DNA of 20,157 bases from JBQCHF01 sp051953655 (GTDB taxonomy: Bacteria; Actinomycetota; Actinomycetes; Motilibacterales; Motilibacteraceae). The position numbers and the translations under genes were made by a program. Under the pieces are notes generated by a model. The model made no database searches, was not told the DNA's origin, and saw only the letters and a list, made by a program, of their open reading frames with translations. Numbering within the stretch: the first letter of the stretch is position 1; the number at the start of each line of letters is the position of its first letter. Where the stretch lies: the NCBI GenBank assembly GCA_051953655.1, contig JBQCIO010000120.1, positions 1 to 20,157 on the forward strand, written 5' to 3'. This document shows positions 1-6,641 of this stretch, piece by piece.

Positions 1-2
1 GC

Positions 3-125
3 ATGCTCGACAACATCGCCGCCGAGCTCAACGACCGACCCCGCAAGAGGCACGGCTTCCTCACCCCCGCCGAAGTCCTCGACCGGCTACTGTCCGAAGC
101 CTCAAAGGATCACGGTGTTGCGTGA
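3..125 (+). CDS. IS30-family transposase, C-terminal tail (partial)
   Basis: Only the last 40 codons are in the window; the frame is open to the left edge, so this is the end of a longer gene. The peptide carries a LNDRPRKRHGFLTPAEVL-type segment, which is the typical end of the DDE catalytic domain of IS30-family transposases (pattern Asn-x-Arg-Pro-Arg-x-x-x-Gly-[Phe/Trp]-x-Thr-Pro). The family cuts and joins insertion-sequence ends through a DDE active site, whose residues lie outside the window apart from this C-terminal flank. The stop codon lies inside the probable right inverted repeat of the element, a common arrangement in this family. Whether the upstream gene is intact cannot be seen. 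Confidence 0.8.
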   Translation: MLDNIAAELNDRPRKRHGFLTPAEVLDRLLSEASKDHGVA

Positions 126-139
126 CCCCCTGGAATCCG
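116..139. mobile_element. Probable right terminal inverted repeat of the IS30-type element
   Basis: The segment beginning GTGTTGCGTGACC and ending TGGAATCC overlaps the transposase stop and resembles the right ends of actinobacterial IS30-family elements (GTGTTGC...TTGAATCC). The left end is outside the window, so pairing of the two ends and any target duplication cannot be tested here. Confidence 0.45.
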
Positions 140-143
140 CCTG

Positions 144-184
144 CCCTTCATACGAACCTATTGGCAGAGGGGCACCTTCACCCC
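144..184. repeat. Dispersed palindromic intergenic repeat, copy 1 (interrupted)
   Basis: This copy contains CCCTTCATACGAACCTAT followed by a GGGGCACCTTCACCCC arm. Its reverse complement matches copy 2 near 6573-6623, which has CCCATAGGTTCGTGTGAAGG flanked by GTGAAGGG/CCCTTCAC arms. The arm nearest the IS end is missing beyond CCCTTCA, as if cut off by the IS insertion. No coding potential is evident; it occupies most of the gap 126-262. Confidence 0.65.
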
Positions 185-262
185 AACGAGTCGATCTTGT
201 GGTGCGCACGCCGGTCGCCGACCGGGCAGGACGACAGCCCGCGGGCGAGCCCGCCACCTCCG

Positions 263-1078
263 TCAGCCTGTCGCCTCCCGCAGCTTCTCCAGCACCACGG
301 GGTCGATCGCACCGTCGACCATCCGCTCCTCGTAGTTCTCCACGCCGGCCCAGTCCTCCAGCGTGGGGTGGCCCAGGCGGGCCAGGCGCTCGGCGACCTC
401 GGCGGCCAGGTCGCCCTCGAGCGGGAGCAGGGTCTCCGGGTCGGGGGAGCCGAAGTAGAGCTCGTGCAGGTCCAGCAGGCGGGCCAGCTCGGGCACCGGC
501 GCGGCGTGGTCGTCCACCCGCAGCTCGACCTCGACGTCGGTGGTGCCGCCGTAGCCCGAGCCGGCGCGCTCCACCAGCACCGCCGCGCTCTGCCGGCCGC
601 GCTTGTCGCCGCCCGCCGCGTCGCCGGCCGCCAGCGCCGCGAGCAGGCGCCGGGCCAGCGGCAGCGCCGGGTCCGAGCCCAGCCAGGCCTGCTGCATCGC
701 CTCGACGACCTGCGGGCCGGCCAGGATGTTGCCCTGGATCGCGTAGCCCTCGCCGGTCACGCCGCCGGCCCACGGGTGGCAGTCGGTGCCGGTGAACGTG
801 GCGGCTCCGCCCTCGGCGTCGACCACGCCGGCCTGGCGCTGCTCGCGCAGGTCGTCCGCTCCGGTGAGGGTGTCGAGGACCTCCTGCGCCGTGCGGCCCT
901 CGGCCAGCAGGCGCAGGCCGTCCGGCCGGTACGCCAGGTTCGCGTAGGACTGCGTGGCCACCGCGCCGACCCCGGCGCGGGCCGCGGGCACGGCGGCGCC
1001 CACCGCGAGGAACTTGGAGGCGACGGCGACGCCCCACGCCTGTCCGTCGGCCGAGCGGGCCACGATGGAGAAGGTCAT
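263..1078 (-). CDS. DUF1028 family protein (Ntn-hydrolase-like fold) with C-terminal putative peptidoglycan-binding domain
   Basis: This 271-residue protein begins MTFSIVARSADGQAWGVAVA, followed by SKFLAVGAAVPAARAGVGAVATQSY-type sequence, the hallmark start of DUF1028 (Pfam PF06267), a family placed among Ntn-hydrolase-like folds whose substrate is not established. Residues 1 to about 195 form that domain, including GNILAGPQVV; residues from about 205 (DLHELYFG...) look like the small putative peptidoglycan-binding domain that often follows it. No signal peptide is seen, so a cytosolic role is likely. The start is set by the ATG six bases after a TAGGTT -10 box, with no Shine-Dalgarno. It is divergent from the methyltransferase. 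The function is unknown; family assignment is firm. Confidence 0.85.
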   Translation of the reverse strand: MTFSIVARSADGQAWGVAVASKFLAVGAAVPAARAGVGAVATQSYANLAYRPDGLRLLAEGRTAQEVLDTLTGADDLREQRQAGVVDAEGGAATFTGTDCHPWAGGVTGEGYAIQGNILAGPQVVEAMQQAWLGSDPALPLARRLLAALAAGDAAGGDKRGRQSAAVLVERAGSGYGGTTDVEVELRVDDHAAPVPELARLLDLHELYFGSPDPETLLPLEGDLAAEVAERLARLGHPTLEDWAGVENYEERMVDGAIDPVVLEKLREATG

Positions 1079-1084
1079 GCGCGG

Positions 1085-1090
1085 AACCTA
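1085..1090 (-). promoter_or_regulatory. -10 box of leaderless promoter for the DUF1028 gene
   Basis: TAGGTT on the minus strand ends six bases before the ATG at 1078, so transcription would begin at the start codon. It overlaps the plus-strand -10 box by two bases. Confidence 0.55.
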
Positions 1091-1094
1091 GTCT
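1089..1094 (+). promoter_or_regulatory. Candidate -10 box for the methyltransferase gene
   Basis: TAGTCT lies 21 bases before the GTG start at 1116, with an AGGAG ribosome binding site at 1104-1108 between them. This would give a short leader carrying a normal Shine-Dalgarno, in contrast to the leaderless gene on the other strand. Confidence 0.45.
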
Positions 1095-1115
1095 GCGGTC
1101 ACCAGGAGAGACACG

Positions 1116-1784
1116 GTGGGAGGCGCCATGGGAGCCGGCCCGGGATCTGGCACCGGATTCAAGGACGACGCCTACGCGCGGCTGGCGCTGCCGATGGACG
1201 CGCTGCTGGAGCGGGTGAACGCGCCGCTGCGGGTGCTGGCGGTGCGGATGCACCCGCCCGCGCCGGGCGCGCGGGTGCTCGACGTCGGCTGCGGCACCGG
1301 CACCCAGCTGGCCCGCTACGTCGAGGCCGGCTGCCGGGTGAGCGGGGTGGACGCCTCGCCGGCGATGCTCGCGCGGGCCCGTGCCCGGCTGGGGACGGAC
1401 GCCGACCTGCGCGAGGGCGACGCCACCGAGCTCCCCTGGCCGGATGCCAGCTTCGACGTCGTCGTGTGCTCCCTGGTGCTGCACGAGCTCCCGGCCCAGA
1501 CCCGCGGCGCGGTGGTGCGCGAGGTCTCCCGCGTCCTGGCGCCCGGCGGTCGGTTCGTGGTGGTGGAGCTGGCCGGGGGACCGGTGAGGGGGCTGCGCGG
1601 GCACCTCACCGCCGCCTTCATCGAGCTGGCCGAGCGCGCGGCCGGGCACCGCAAGGCGTCGCGGACCTTCCTGCGCTCGGGCGGGCTGCTCGCGCTGGCC
1701 CGGGACACCGGCCTGTCCGTGGACAAGCACCGCGTCGTGGGCGGCGGCACGATCGAGCTGGCGGTGCTGGCGCCGGCCGGGTGA
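1116..1784 (+). CDS. Class I SAM-dependent methyltransferase
   Basis: This 222-residue protein has the Rossmann-type methyltransferase motifs in order: VLDVGCGTGTQLARYVEAG (motif I, SAM binding, about residues 53-71), GVDASPAMLARAR with the acidic residue contacting the SAM ribose, GDATELPWPDASFDVVV (motifs II/III) and VLAPGGRFVVVEL (motif post-III). It belongs to the Methyltransf_11/UbiE-like group; the methyl acceptor cannot be told from sequence. GTG at 1116 is preferred because AGGAG (1104-1108) sits seven bases upstream; ATG at 1128 is a possible alternative. The 3' end converges on the phosphofructokinase gene through a strong hairpin. No signal or membrane segment is present. Confidence 0.85.
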   Translation: MGGAMGAGPGSGTGFKDDAYARLALPMDALLERVNAPLRVLAVRMHPPAPGARVLDVGCGTGTQLARYVEAGCRVSGVDASPAMLARARARLGTDADLREGDATELPWPDASFDVVVCSLVLHELPAQTRGAVVREVSRVLAPGGRFVVVELAGGPVRGLRGHLTAAFIELAERAAGHRKASRTFLRSGGLLALARDTGLSVDKHRVVGGGTIELAVLAPAG

Positions 1785-1796
1785 GCCGGCGCCAGC
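1766..1796. terminator. Perfect 12-bp hairpin between convergent genes
   Basis: GCTGGCGCCGGC (1766-1777) and its exact reverse complement (1785-1796) flank a 7-base loop that holds the methyltransferase stop codon. It lies between two convergent stops (1784 and 1806) and has no U tract on either strand, so a bidirectional hairpin terminator or barrier is inferred. Confidence 0.6.
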
Positions 1797-1805
1797 GGCA
1801 CCGGC

Positions 1806-3032
1806 TCAGTGCTGGACGGCGACCTTCTCGCCCTTGGGCTGGCCGATGGCCGCGAGCAGCTCGCCGAACCACGGCTGGTCGACGTCGAACGGCTTGCCGC
1901 CCTTGATCCGGCTGAACTCGATGGCGCGCAGCCGGCCGCCCTGGTCCTCGTCGTGGCCGATGACGCCGCCCTCGCGACGCAGCGCGCACTCGACGGCGAG
2001 GTCGGTGCAGCTCTTGATCAGGCGCAGGTCCTCGACGTTGGCCGCCGCCGACCGGCTGTAGTAGCCGCTCTTCTGCACCATCGTCTTCTCCGCGCCCAGC
2101 TTCTCCGCGAACTGCTTGGCGAACCAGGCGCCGGGGTTCACGGTGTCGAGCTTGACGTGGCCGAAGGGGTCGCGGGCGACCTCCTCGCCGTTGCGCTCGA
2201 GCTCGGCCACGATCGTCTCCACACCCGCGCCCTCGGAGACGAACAGGTTCACGCAGCCGACCTCGTCCATCACGGTGGTCAGGCGCCGCGCCTCGGCGTC
2301 GATGTCGAAGCCGAGCTCGGGCACGTAGACACCGTGCACGTCCCAGCCGCGCGGGTCGAGCCCGATGCCCGGGTTCCACTCCTGCAGCGCCCACCACTCG
2401 CGGTACTTCGCCGCGGTGGCTGCGGTCAGCCAGCCACAGTTGCGGCCCATGACCTCGTGGACGATGAGCATCCGCGGGTTGGAGGAGTGCTCGGCGATGA
2501 TGTTGCGCGCGTAGATCGCGCCCTGCTCGGCCGCGGTCCAGGCGCCCAGGCTCTGGCGGATGGGCACCACGTCGTTGTCGATGGTCTTGGGCAGGCCGAC
2601 GACGGTGAGCTCGTAGCCGTTCTCGTGCAGGTAGGCCGCGAGGTCGGCGGCGGTGGTGTTCGTGTCGTCGCCGCCGATGGTGTGCAGGACGTCGACGCCG
2701 TCGCGGGTGAGCTGCTCGGCGGCCACGTGCAGCGGGTCCTGACCCTCCTGCACCAGACCGCGCTTCACGCAGTCCTTGACGTTGGTGAGCTTGACCCGGC
2801 TGTTGCCGATCGGGCTGCCGCCGAAGCGGTGCAGGACGCCGGCCCGCTCGCGGATCTCCGGGGTCACGACGACGGACTCACCCTTGAGCAGGCCCTTGTA
2901 GCCGTCGGTGTAGGCGATGAGCTCGATCTCCGGCGCGATCTCGGTGTAGCGCTCGATGAGACCGCCCACGGCGGAGGACAGGCACGGGGCAAGGCCCCCG
3001 GCGGTGAGCATGGCGACCTTGCGGACCGGCAT
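1806..3032 (-). CDS. pfp: Pyrophosphate--fructose 6-phosphate 1-phosphotransferase (PPi-PFK)
   Basis: The protein (408 residues from this start) interconverts fructose 6-phosphate and fructose 1,6-bisphosphate using pyrophosphate, in glycolysis and, being reversible, gluconeogenesis. Phosphofructokinase motifs are clear: GGLAPCLSS near the start, GGDDTNT (about 120-126), PKTIDND (148-154) with the catalytic Asp, and MGRNCGWL (195-202). The second Asp of GGDD and the Lys of PKTIDND are the residues that separate PPi-dependent from ATP-dependent enzymes (GGDG, PGTIDND). A longer frame begins at 3095, but ATG 3032 is preferred: it opens directly into the conserved MPVRKVAMLTAGG strand and has GGAAGG (3042-3047) nine bases upstream. 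It is divergent from the class II DAHP synthase. Confidence 0.92.
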   Translation of the reverse strand: MPVRKVAMLTAGGLAPCLSSAVGGLIERYTEIAPEIELIAYTDGYKGLLKGESVVVTPEIRERAGVLHRFGGSPIGNSRVKLTNVKDCVKRGLVQEGQDPLHVAAEQLTRDGVDVLHTIGGDDTNTTAADLAAYLHENGYELTVVGLPKTIDNDVVPIRQSLGAWTAAEQGAIYARNIIAEHSSNPRMLIVHEVMGRNCGWLTAATAAKYREWWALQEWNPGIGLDPRGWDVHGVYVPELGFDIDAEARRLTTVMDEVGCVNLFVSEGAGVETIVAELERNGEEVARDPFGHVKLDTVNPGAWFAKQFAEKLGAEKTMVQKSGYYSRSAAANVEDLRLIKSCTDLAVECALRREGGVIGHDEDQGGRLRAIEFSRIKGGKPFDVDQPWFGELLAAIGQPKGEKVAVQH

Positions 3033-3084
3033 GGGTTGCGACCTTCCACGAAGCGGGCTGGGGTGGCGACGCTGCCGTTGGGTC

Positions 3085-3090
3085 AGCCTA
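3085..3090 (-). promoter_or_regulatory. Candidate -10 box for pfp
   Basis: TAGGCT on the minus strand, about 50 bases upstream of the chosen ATG, would give a leader of roughly 45 nt that includes the GGAAGG site. No convincing -35 box is visible. Confidence 0.35.
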
Positions 3091-3137
3091 GTCATGATCG
3101 AGGGGCCGGGGGACGGCCCGCGCCGCTGGCCCTTCCA

Positions 3138-3163
3138 GCAGCGCCGAACGGCAGCGCCGAACG
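3138..3163. repeat. Two exact tandem copies of a 13-bp unit
   Basis: GCAGCGCCGAACG occurs twice head to tail (3138-3150 and 3151-3163) in the divergent gap between pfp and the class II DAHP synthase gene. It may be a regulator half-site pair or chance duplication. Confidence 0.7.
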
Positions 3164-3171
3164 AAGTGGCG

Positions 3172-3194
3172 GGCGACGGAAGGGGCCCGTCGCC
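3172..3194. repeat. 8-bp inverted repeat in the pfp/aroG intergenic gap
   Basis: GGCGACGG (3172-3179) pairs with CCGTCGCC (3187-3194) around a 7-base loop. It lies about 85 bp upstream of the aroG -10 box, so an operator is possible but not shown. Nothing else with coding potential is seen in 3033-3289. Confidence 0.5.
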
Positions 3195-3277
3195 GGACGC
3201 CGACCGTTGCTGGTCTCAGATGGCGGACGTCATGTCCAGCAGGTGGACCATGAGCCCTGCGGGAGCGCCCCGGCTCG

Positions 3278-3283
3278 TACCCT
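3278..3283 (+). promoter_or_regulatory. -10 box of leaderless promoter for the class II DAHP synthase gene
   Basis: TACCCT ends six bases before the GTG at 3290, and no Shine-Dalgarno precedes that codon, the signature of a leaderless actinobacterial transcript. Confidence 0.6.
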
Positions 3284-3289
3284 CGAACG

Positions 3290-4639
3290 GTGAGCACGAC
3301 CCCCGACCTGGACACCTGGCGCGACCTGCCGGCGGCGCAGCAGCCGGAGTGGCCCGACCGCGCTGCGCTCGACGCTGCCATGACCGAACTGTCGACGTAC
3401 CCGCCGCTGGTGTTCGCCGGCGAGTGCGACGACCTCAAGTCGCGGATCGCGGCGGTGGCCCGCGGTGAGGCGTTCCTGCTCCAGGGCGGCGACTGCGCCG
3501 AGACGCTGTCCGGCGCCACCGCCGACGCCATCCGCAACAAGGTCAAGACGGTGCTGCAGATGGCCGTCGTGCTGACCTACGGCGCCTCGGTCCCGGTGGT
3601 GAAGCTGGGGCGGATGGCCGGGCAGTTCGCCAAGCCGCGCTCGAGCGGCAGCGAGACCCGGGTCGTCGACGGCCAGCCGCTCACGCTGCCGGCCTACCGC
3701 GGTGACGCCGTCAACGACCTCGAGTTCACCCCCGAGGCGCGCACCCCGGACCCGCGCCGCCTGCTGCGCGTCTACAACGCCAGCTCGGCCACCCTCAACC
3801 TCATCCGCGCGTTCACCCACGGCGGCTTCGCCGACCTGCGCCAGGTGCACGAGTGGAACCGGGGCTTCGTGCGCGACAGCGGCGCGATGGCCGCCTACGA
3901 GCAGATGGCGGCCGACATCGACCGCGCGCTGCGCTTCATGGACGCCTGCGGCGTGAGCCCCGACGCGTTCCGCACCGTCGACTTCTACGCCTCGCACGAG
4001 GCGCTGATCCTGGACTACGAGCGGGCGCTCACCCGCATCGACTCGCGCACCGGCAACCCCTACGACGTCTCGGGGCACTTCGTCTGGCTGGGCGAGCGCA
4101 CCCGTCAGCTCGACGGCGCCCACGTCGAGTTCGCCGCCCGTATCCGCAACCCGATCGGCGTCAAGCTCGGTCCCGCCACCACCTCCGACGAGGCGCTGGC
4201 GCTCATCGACCGGCTCGATCCCGAGCGCGAGCCGGGCCGGCTCACCTTCATCACCCGCATGGGCGCGGGCAAGGTCCGCGAGAAGCTGCCCGCCCTGGTG
4301 GAGAAGGTCACCGCCTCCGGTGCCCAGGTCGCCTGGGTGTGCGACCCCATGCACGGCAACACCTTCGAGTCACCCACCGGCTACAAGACCCGCCGCCTGG
4401 ACGACGTCGTGGACGAGGTGCGCGGGTTCTTCGAGGTGCACGAGGCGCTGGGCACCTGGCCCGGCGGCATCCACGTCGAGCTCACCGGCGACGACGTCAC
4501 CGTGTGCCTCGGCGGCTCGGTCGAGATCGCCGAGGCCGACCTGTCCACCCGCTACGAGACCGCCTGCGACCCGCGGCTGAACCACCAGCAGTCCCTCGAG
4601 CTGGCCTTCCTCGTCGCGGAGATGCTCGCCCGCCGCTGA
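3290..4639 (+). CDS. aroG: Class II 3-deoxy-7-phosphoheptulonate (DAHP) synthase
   Basis: The 449-residue enzyme condenses phosphoenolpyruvate and erythrose 4-phosphate, the first step of the shikimate pathway. It is the plant/M. tuberculosis type (class II): FLLQGGDCAE with the metal-binding Cys69, KLGRMAGQFAKPRSSG (PEP-binding region), the ATLNLIRAF segment, and DPMHGNT at about 352-358 with a metal-binding His. Its length is close to the 462 residues of M. tuberculosis AroG, about 13 shorter, mostly at the N terminus, which in that enzyme contributes to allosteric sites, so feedback behaviour may differ. GTG 3290 is chosen because it lies six bases after TACCCT. A second, unrelated DAHP synthase lies 2 kb downstream on the other strand. 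Confidence 0.95.
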   Translation: MSTTPDLDTWRDLPAAQQPEWPDRAALDAAMTELSTYPPLVFAGECDDLKSRIAAVARGEAFLLQGGDCAETLSGATADAIRNKVKTVLQMAVVLTYGASVPVVKLGRMAGQFAKPRSSGSETRVVDGQPLTLPAYRGDAVNDLEFTPEARTPDPRRLLRVYNASSATLNLIRAFTHGGFADLRQVHEWNRGFVRDSGAMAAYEQMAADIDRALRFMDACGVSPDAFRTVDFYASHEALILDYERALTRIDSRTGNPYDVSGHFVWLGERTRQLDGAHVEFAARIRNPIGVKLGPATTSDEALALIDRLDPEREPGRLTFITRMGAGKVREKLPALVEKVTASGAQVAWVCDPMHGNTFESPTGYKTRRLDDVVDEVRGFFEVHEALGTWPGGIHVELTGDDVTVCLGGSVEIAEADLSTRYETACDPRLNHQQSLELAFLVAEMLARR

Positions 4640-4672
4640 GGCACCGGCGTCGACAGCAGCAAGGAGCGGTGG

Positions 4673-5239
4673 ATGGGCAAGGTGCTCGAGCGGATCGACG
4701 AGCGGTTGCGCGCGTTTCTCGAGGCACAGCACGTGTTCTTCGTGGGAACCGCGCCTGCTGCCCTCGACGGGCACGTCAACGTCTCGCCGAAGGGCCACGG
4801 GGACACCTTCGCCGTGCTCGACGACCGAACGGTGGCCTGGCTCGACCTCACCGGCAGCGGCGCGGAGTCCCTGGCCCACGTCCGCGAGAACGGGCGGGTC
4901 GTCGTCATGGCCTGCGCCTTCGACGGGCCGCCGCAGGTGGTGCGGCTGCACGGGCACGGGCGCGTGGTGGTGCCCGGCGACGCCGAGTGGGAGCGGTTGG
5001 CCGCGCTGTTCCCGGCCCGGCCCGGTGCCCGTGCCGTCGTCGTCGTGGACGTGACGAGGATCAGCAGCTCCTGCGGCTACGCCGTCCCCTTCATGGAGCA
5101 TGCCGGCGACCGCGACCTGCTCGAGCGCTGGGCCGAGCGCAAGGACGACGACGCGCTGGCCGCCTACCGCCGGGAGAAGAACCTCGTCAGCATCGACGGG
5201 CTGGCGGCGCTTCCGCAGCCGGAGGTCGTGACCGACTGA
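4673..5239 (+). CDS. Pyridoxamine 5'-phosphate oxidase-family (FMN-binding split-barrel) protein
   Basis: This 188-residue protein has the PNPOx-like split-barrel pattern: FFVGTAPAALDGHVNVSPKG (about 23-42), DLTGSGAESLAHVRENGRVVVM (about 61-82) and a basic VRLHGHGRVV strand. Members bind FMN, F420 or haem; many are uncharacterised, so the actual reaction is unknown, and a true PNP oxidase (PdxH) is unlikely because the PdxH C-terminal motif is absent. The ATG has AGGAG (4662-4666) six bases upstream, a normal Shine-Dalgarno start. It follows aroG by 33 bases and may be co-transcribed with it. A strong hairpin follows the stop. Confidence 0.8.
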   Translation: MGKVLERIDERLRAFLEAQHVFFVGTAPAALDGHVNVSPKGHGDTFAVLDDRTVAWLDLTGSGAESLAHVRENGRVVVMACAFDGPPQVVRLHGHGRVVVPGDAEWERLAALFPARPGARAVVVVDVTRISSSCGYAVPFMEHAGDRDLLERWAERKDDDALAAYRREKNLVSIDGLAALPQPEVVTD

Positions 5240-5241
5240 CC

Positions 5242-5272
5242 ACCCGCGCGTGGCGGGTCGTCACGCGCGGGT
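5242..5272 (+). terminator. Perfect 11-bp hairpin after the PNPOx-like gene
   Basis: ACCCGCGCGTG (5242-5252) pairs exactly with CACGCGCGGGT (5262-5272) around a 9-base loop. It starts two bases after the stop codon and its right arm touches the -10 box of the next gene. There is no U tract; it would separate the aroG unit from the threonine aldolase gene. Confidence 0.6.
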
Positions 5273-5277
5273 AGCGT
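5272..5277 (+). promoter_or_regulatory. -10 box of leaderless promoter for ltaE
   Basis: TAGCGT ends seven bases before GTG 5285. This argues that 5285, not the in-frame GTG at 5276 that overlaps the box, is the true start. Confidence 0.6.
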
Positions 5278-5284
5278 GTCCGCC

Positions 5285-6319
5285 GTGCTCGTGGACCTGC
5301 GCTCGGACACCGTCACCCGTCCCACCCCCGCCATGCGCGAGGCGATGGCCCGTGCGGAGGTCGGTGACGACGTCTACAACGAGGACCCCACCGTCCGCGA
5401 GCTCGAGGCCCGGGTGGCCGAGCTGCTCGGGCACGAGGACGCCGTCTTCACGCCCACCGGGTCGATGGCGAACCAGCTCGGGATGCGGCTGCTGGTCAAG
5501 CCCGGTCAGGAGCTGCTGTGCGACGTCCTCGCGCACGTGGCCCGGGCCGAGCTCGGTGCGGCGGCGGTCTTCTCCGGCATCACCTTCCGCACCTGGCCCA
5601 GCCGCCGGGGCCTGCTCGACGCCGGCGCCGTCGCGGCCATGATGCAGCCCGACGCCGGGCCGTACTTCGTGTCGACCGCCGCGGTGGCGGTGGAGAACAC
5701 CCACAACTTCGGCGGCGGCACCGTGCAGCCGCTGGCCGAGCTGCGGCGGCTGCGCGAGCTCACGGCCGATGCCGGGGTGGCGGTGCACCTGGACGGCGCA
5801 CGCCTGTGGAACGCCCACGTCGCCACCGGGATCTCCCTGCAGGAGTACGGAAGTCTCTCCGACACCGTGTCGGTGTGCCTGTCCAAGGGGCTCGGTGCGC
5901 CGGTCGGCTCGGTGCTGGCGTCGTCGGCGGAGCGCATCGCCGAGGCCAGGATCTGGCGCAAGCGCTACGGCGGCGGCATGCGCCAGGTCGGCATCCTCGC
6001 CGCGGGCGGCCTCCACGCGCTGGAGCACCACGTGCAGCGGCTGGCCGAGGACCACGCCCGCGCCCGCGAGATCGCCACCGCGCTGCACGCCGTGGCGCCC
6101 TCGGTCGTCGACCCCGCCGGCGTCGAGACGAACATCGTGGTGCTCGACCTGACCGGGGTGCCCGTCGACGCCGCCACGCTCGCCGCCGGGGCCGCCGCCG
6201 AGGACGTGCTGGTCTCGGTCATCGGGCCGCGCACCGCCCGGCTCGTCACCCACCTCGACGTCGACGACCGCGGCGCCGAGCAGGCCGCCGAGGTGCTCTG
6301 CGCGCTGCTGGGGGGCTGA
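5285..6319 (+). CDS. ltaE: Low-specificity L-threonine aldolase (PLP-dependent)
   Basis: The enzyme cleaves L-threonine or L-allo-threonine to glycine and acetaldehyde using pyridoxal phosphate. The 344-residue sequence opens with VDLRSDTVTRPTPAMREAM and GDDVYNEDPTV, typical of the family. HLDGARLWNA (about 168-177) holds the Asp that contacts the PLP ring nitrogen, and SVCLSKGLGAPVGSV carries the Schiff-base Lys at about 201 (197 in E. coli LtaE). RYGGGMRQVG follows, as expected. GTG 5285 is chosen from the leaderless promoter; starting at 5276 adds three residues. It lies between the two DAHP synthase genes but has no direct role in aromatic synthesis. Confidence 0.92.
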   Translation: MLVDLRSDTVTRPTPAMREAMARAEVGDDVYNEDPTVRELEARVAELLGHEDAVFTPTGSMANQLGMRLLVKPGQELLCDVLAHVARAELGAAAVFSGITFRTWPSRRGLLDAGAVAAMMQPDAGPYFVSTAAVAVENTHNFGGGTVQPLAELRRLRELTADAGVAVHLDGARLWNAHVATGISLQEYGSLSDTVSVCLSKGLGAPVGSVLASSAERIAEARIWRKRYGGGMRQVGILAAGGLHALEHHVQRLAEDHARAREIATALHAVAPSVVDPAGVETNIVVLDLTGVPVDAATLAAGAAAEDVLVSVIGPRTARLVTHLDVDDRGAEQAAEVLCALLGG

Positions 6320-6349
6320 GCCGCCGGCGCTTCTGCGGGCGTAGACCGT

Positions 6350-6436
6350 TGTGCGCACACAGGGTGAGGCCTTCAGGGGTCGTGTCGCGGTCATGAAGGG
6401 GAGACACGCGGTGGCGGCGCCGGGAGTGTGTGCGCA
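6350..6436. repeat. Nested inverted-repeat element in the ltaE/aroF gap
   Basis: TGCGCACACA (6352-6361) has its exact reverse complement TGTGTGCGCA at 6427-6436. Inside, CCTTCA (6370-6375) pairs with TGAAGG (6394-6399). The outer left arm also contains the 10-bp self-palindrome TGTGCGCACA (6350-6359). An open frame crosses the block (6351-6569), but it has no recognisable domain, no ribosome site and a low-complexity Gly/Ala/Arg tail, so it is not called a gene. Confidence 0.55.
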
Positions 6437-6564
6437 TTTCGGCCTCGGGTCGGCGGGTGCGGTCCGAGCCGGCACGGTGCAAGGCGCTGGTGCCGGCGGC
6501 GGTGCTGTGGGGGCAGGGTCGCGCGGCCGGGCTGCGGCTCGTCGACGCGCGGCCAGCAAGATCA

Positions 6565-6641
6565 GCTGACGTGGGTGAAGGGCACCTTCAACCCATAGGT
6601 TCGTGTGAAGGGTCCCTTCACCCAACCCGCCCCACGTCAGC
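6565..6641. repeat. Dispersed palindromic repeat, copy 2, possibly a bidirectional terminator
   Basis: Outer arms GCTGACGTGGG (6565-6575) and CCCACGTCAGC (6631-6641) are exact inverted copies. Within them GGGTGAAGGG (6573-6582) pairs with CCCTTCACCC (6614-6623), and each side can also form a small GAAGG/CCTTC hairpin. The centre CCCATAGGTTCGTGTGAAGG matches copy 1 on the opposite strand. It lies between convergent genes and overlaps the aroF stop codon (6637-6639), so termination for both strands is plausible. The rest of 6437-6564 shows nothing recognisable. Confidence 0.7.

Noticed and set aside
102..1730. Long minus-strand open frame (542 codons)
   Set aside because: It runs across the DUF1028 gene in another frame and antisense to the methyltransferase; its Arg/Gly/Ala-rich composition is that of a GC-driven shadow frame.
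3033..3095. Upstream start for pfp at 3095
   Set aside because: It would add a basic, unconserved 21-residue extension, lies over the candidate -10 box and lacks an RBS; ATG 3032 has one and opens at the conserved first strand.
6351..6569. Possible 72-residue gene in the ltaE/aroF gap
   Set aside because: No Shine-Dalgarno or leaderless box, Gly/Ala/Arg-rich low complexity, and its start lies in an inverted repeat; better explained as a non-coding repeat.
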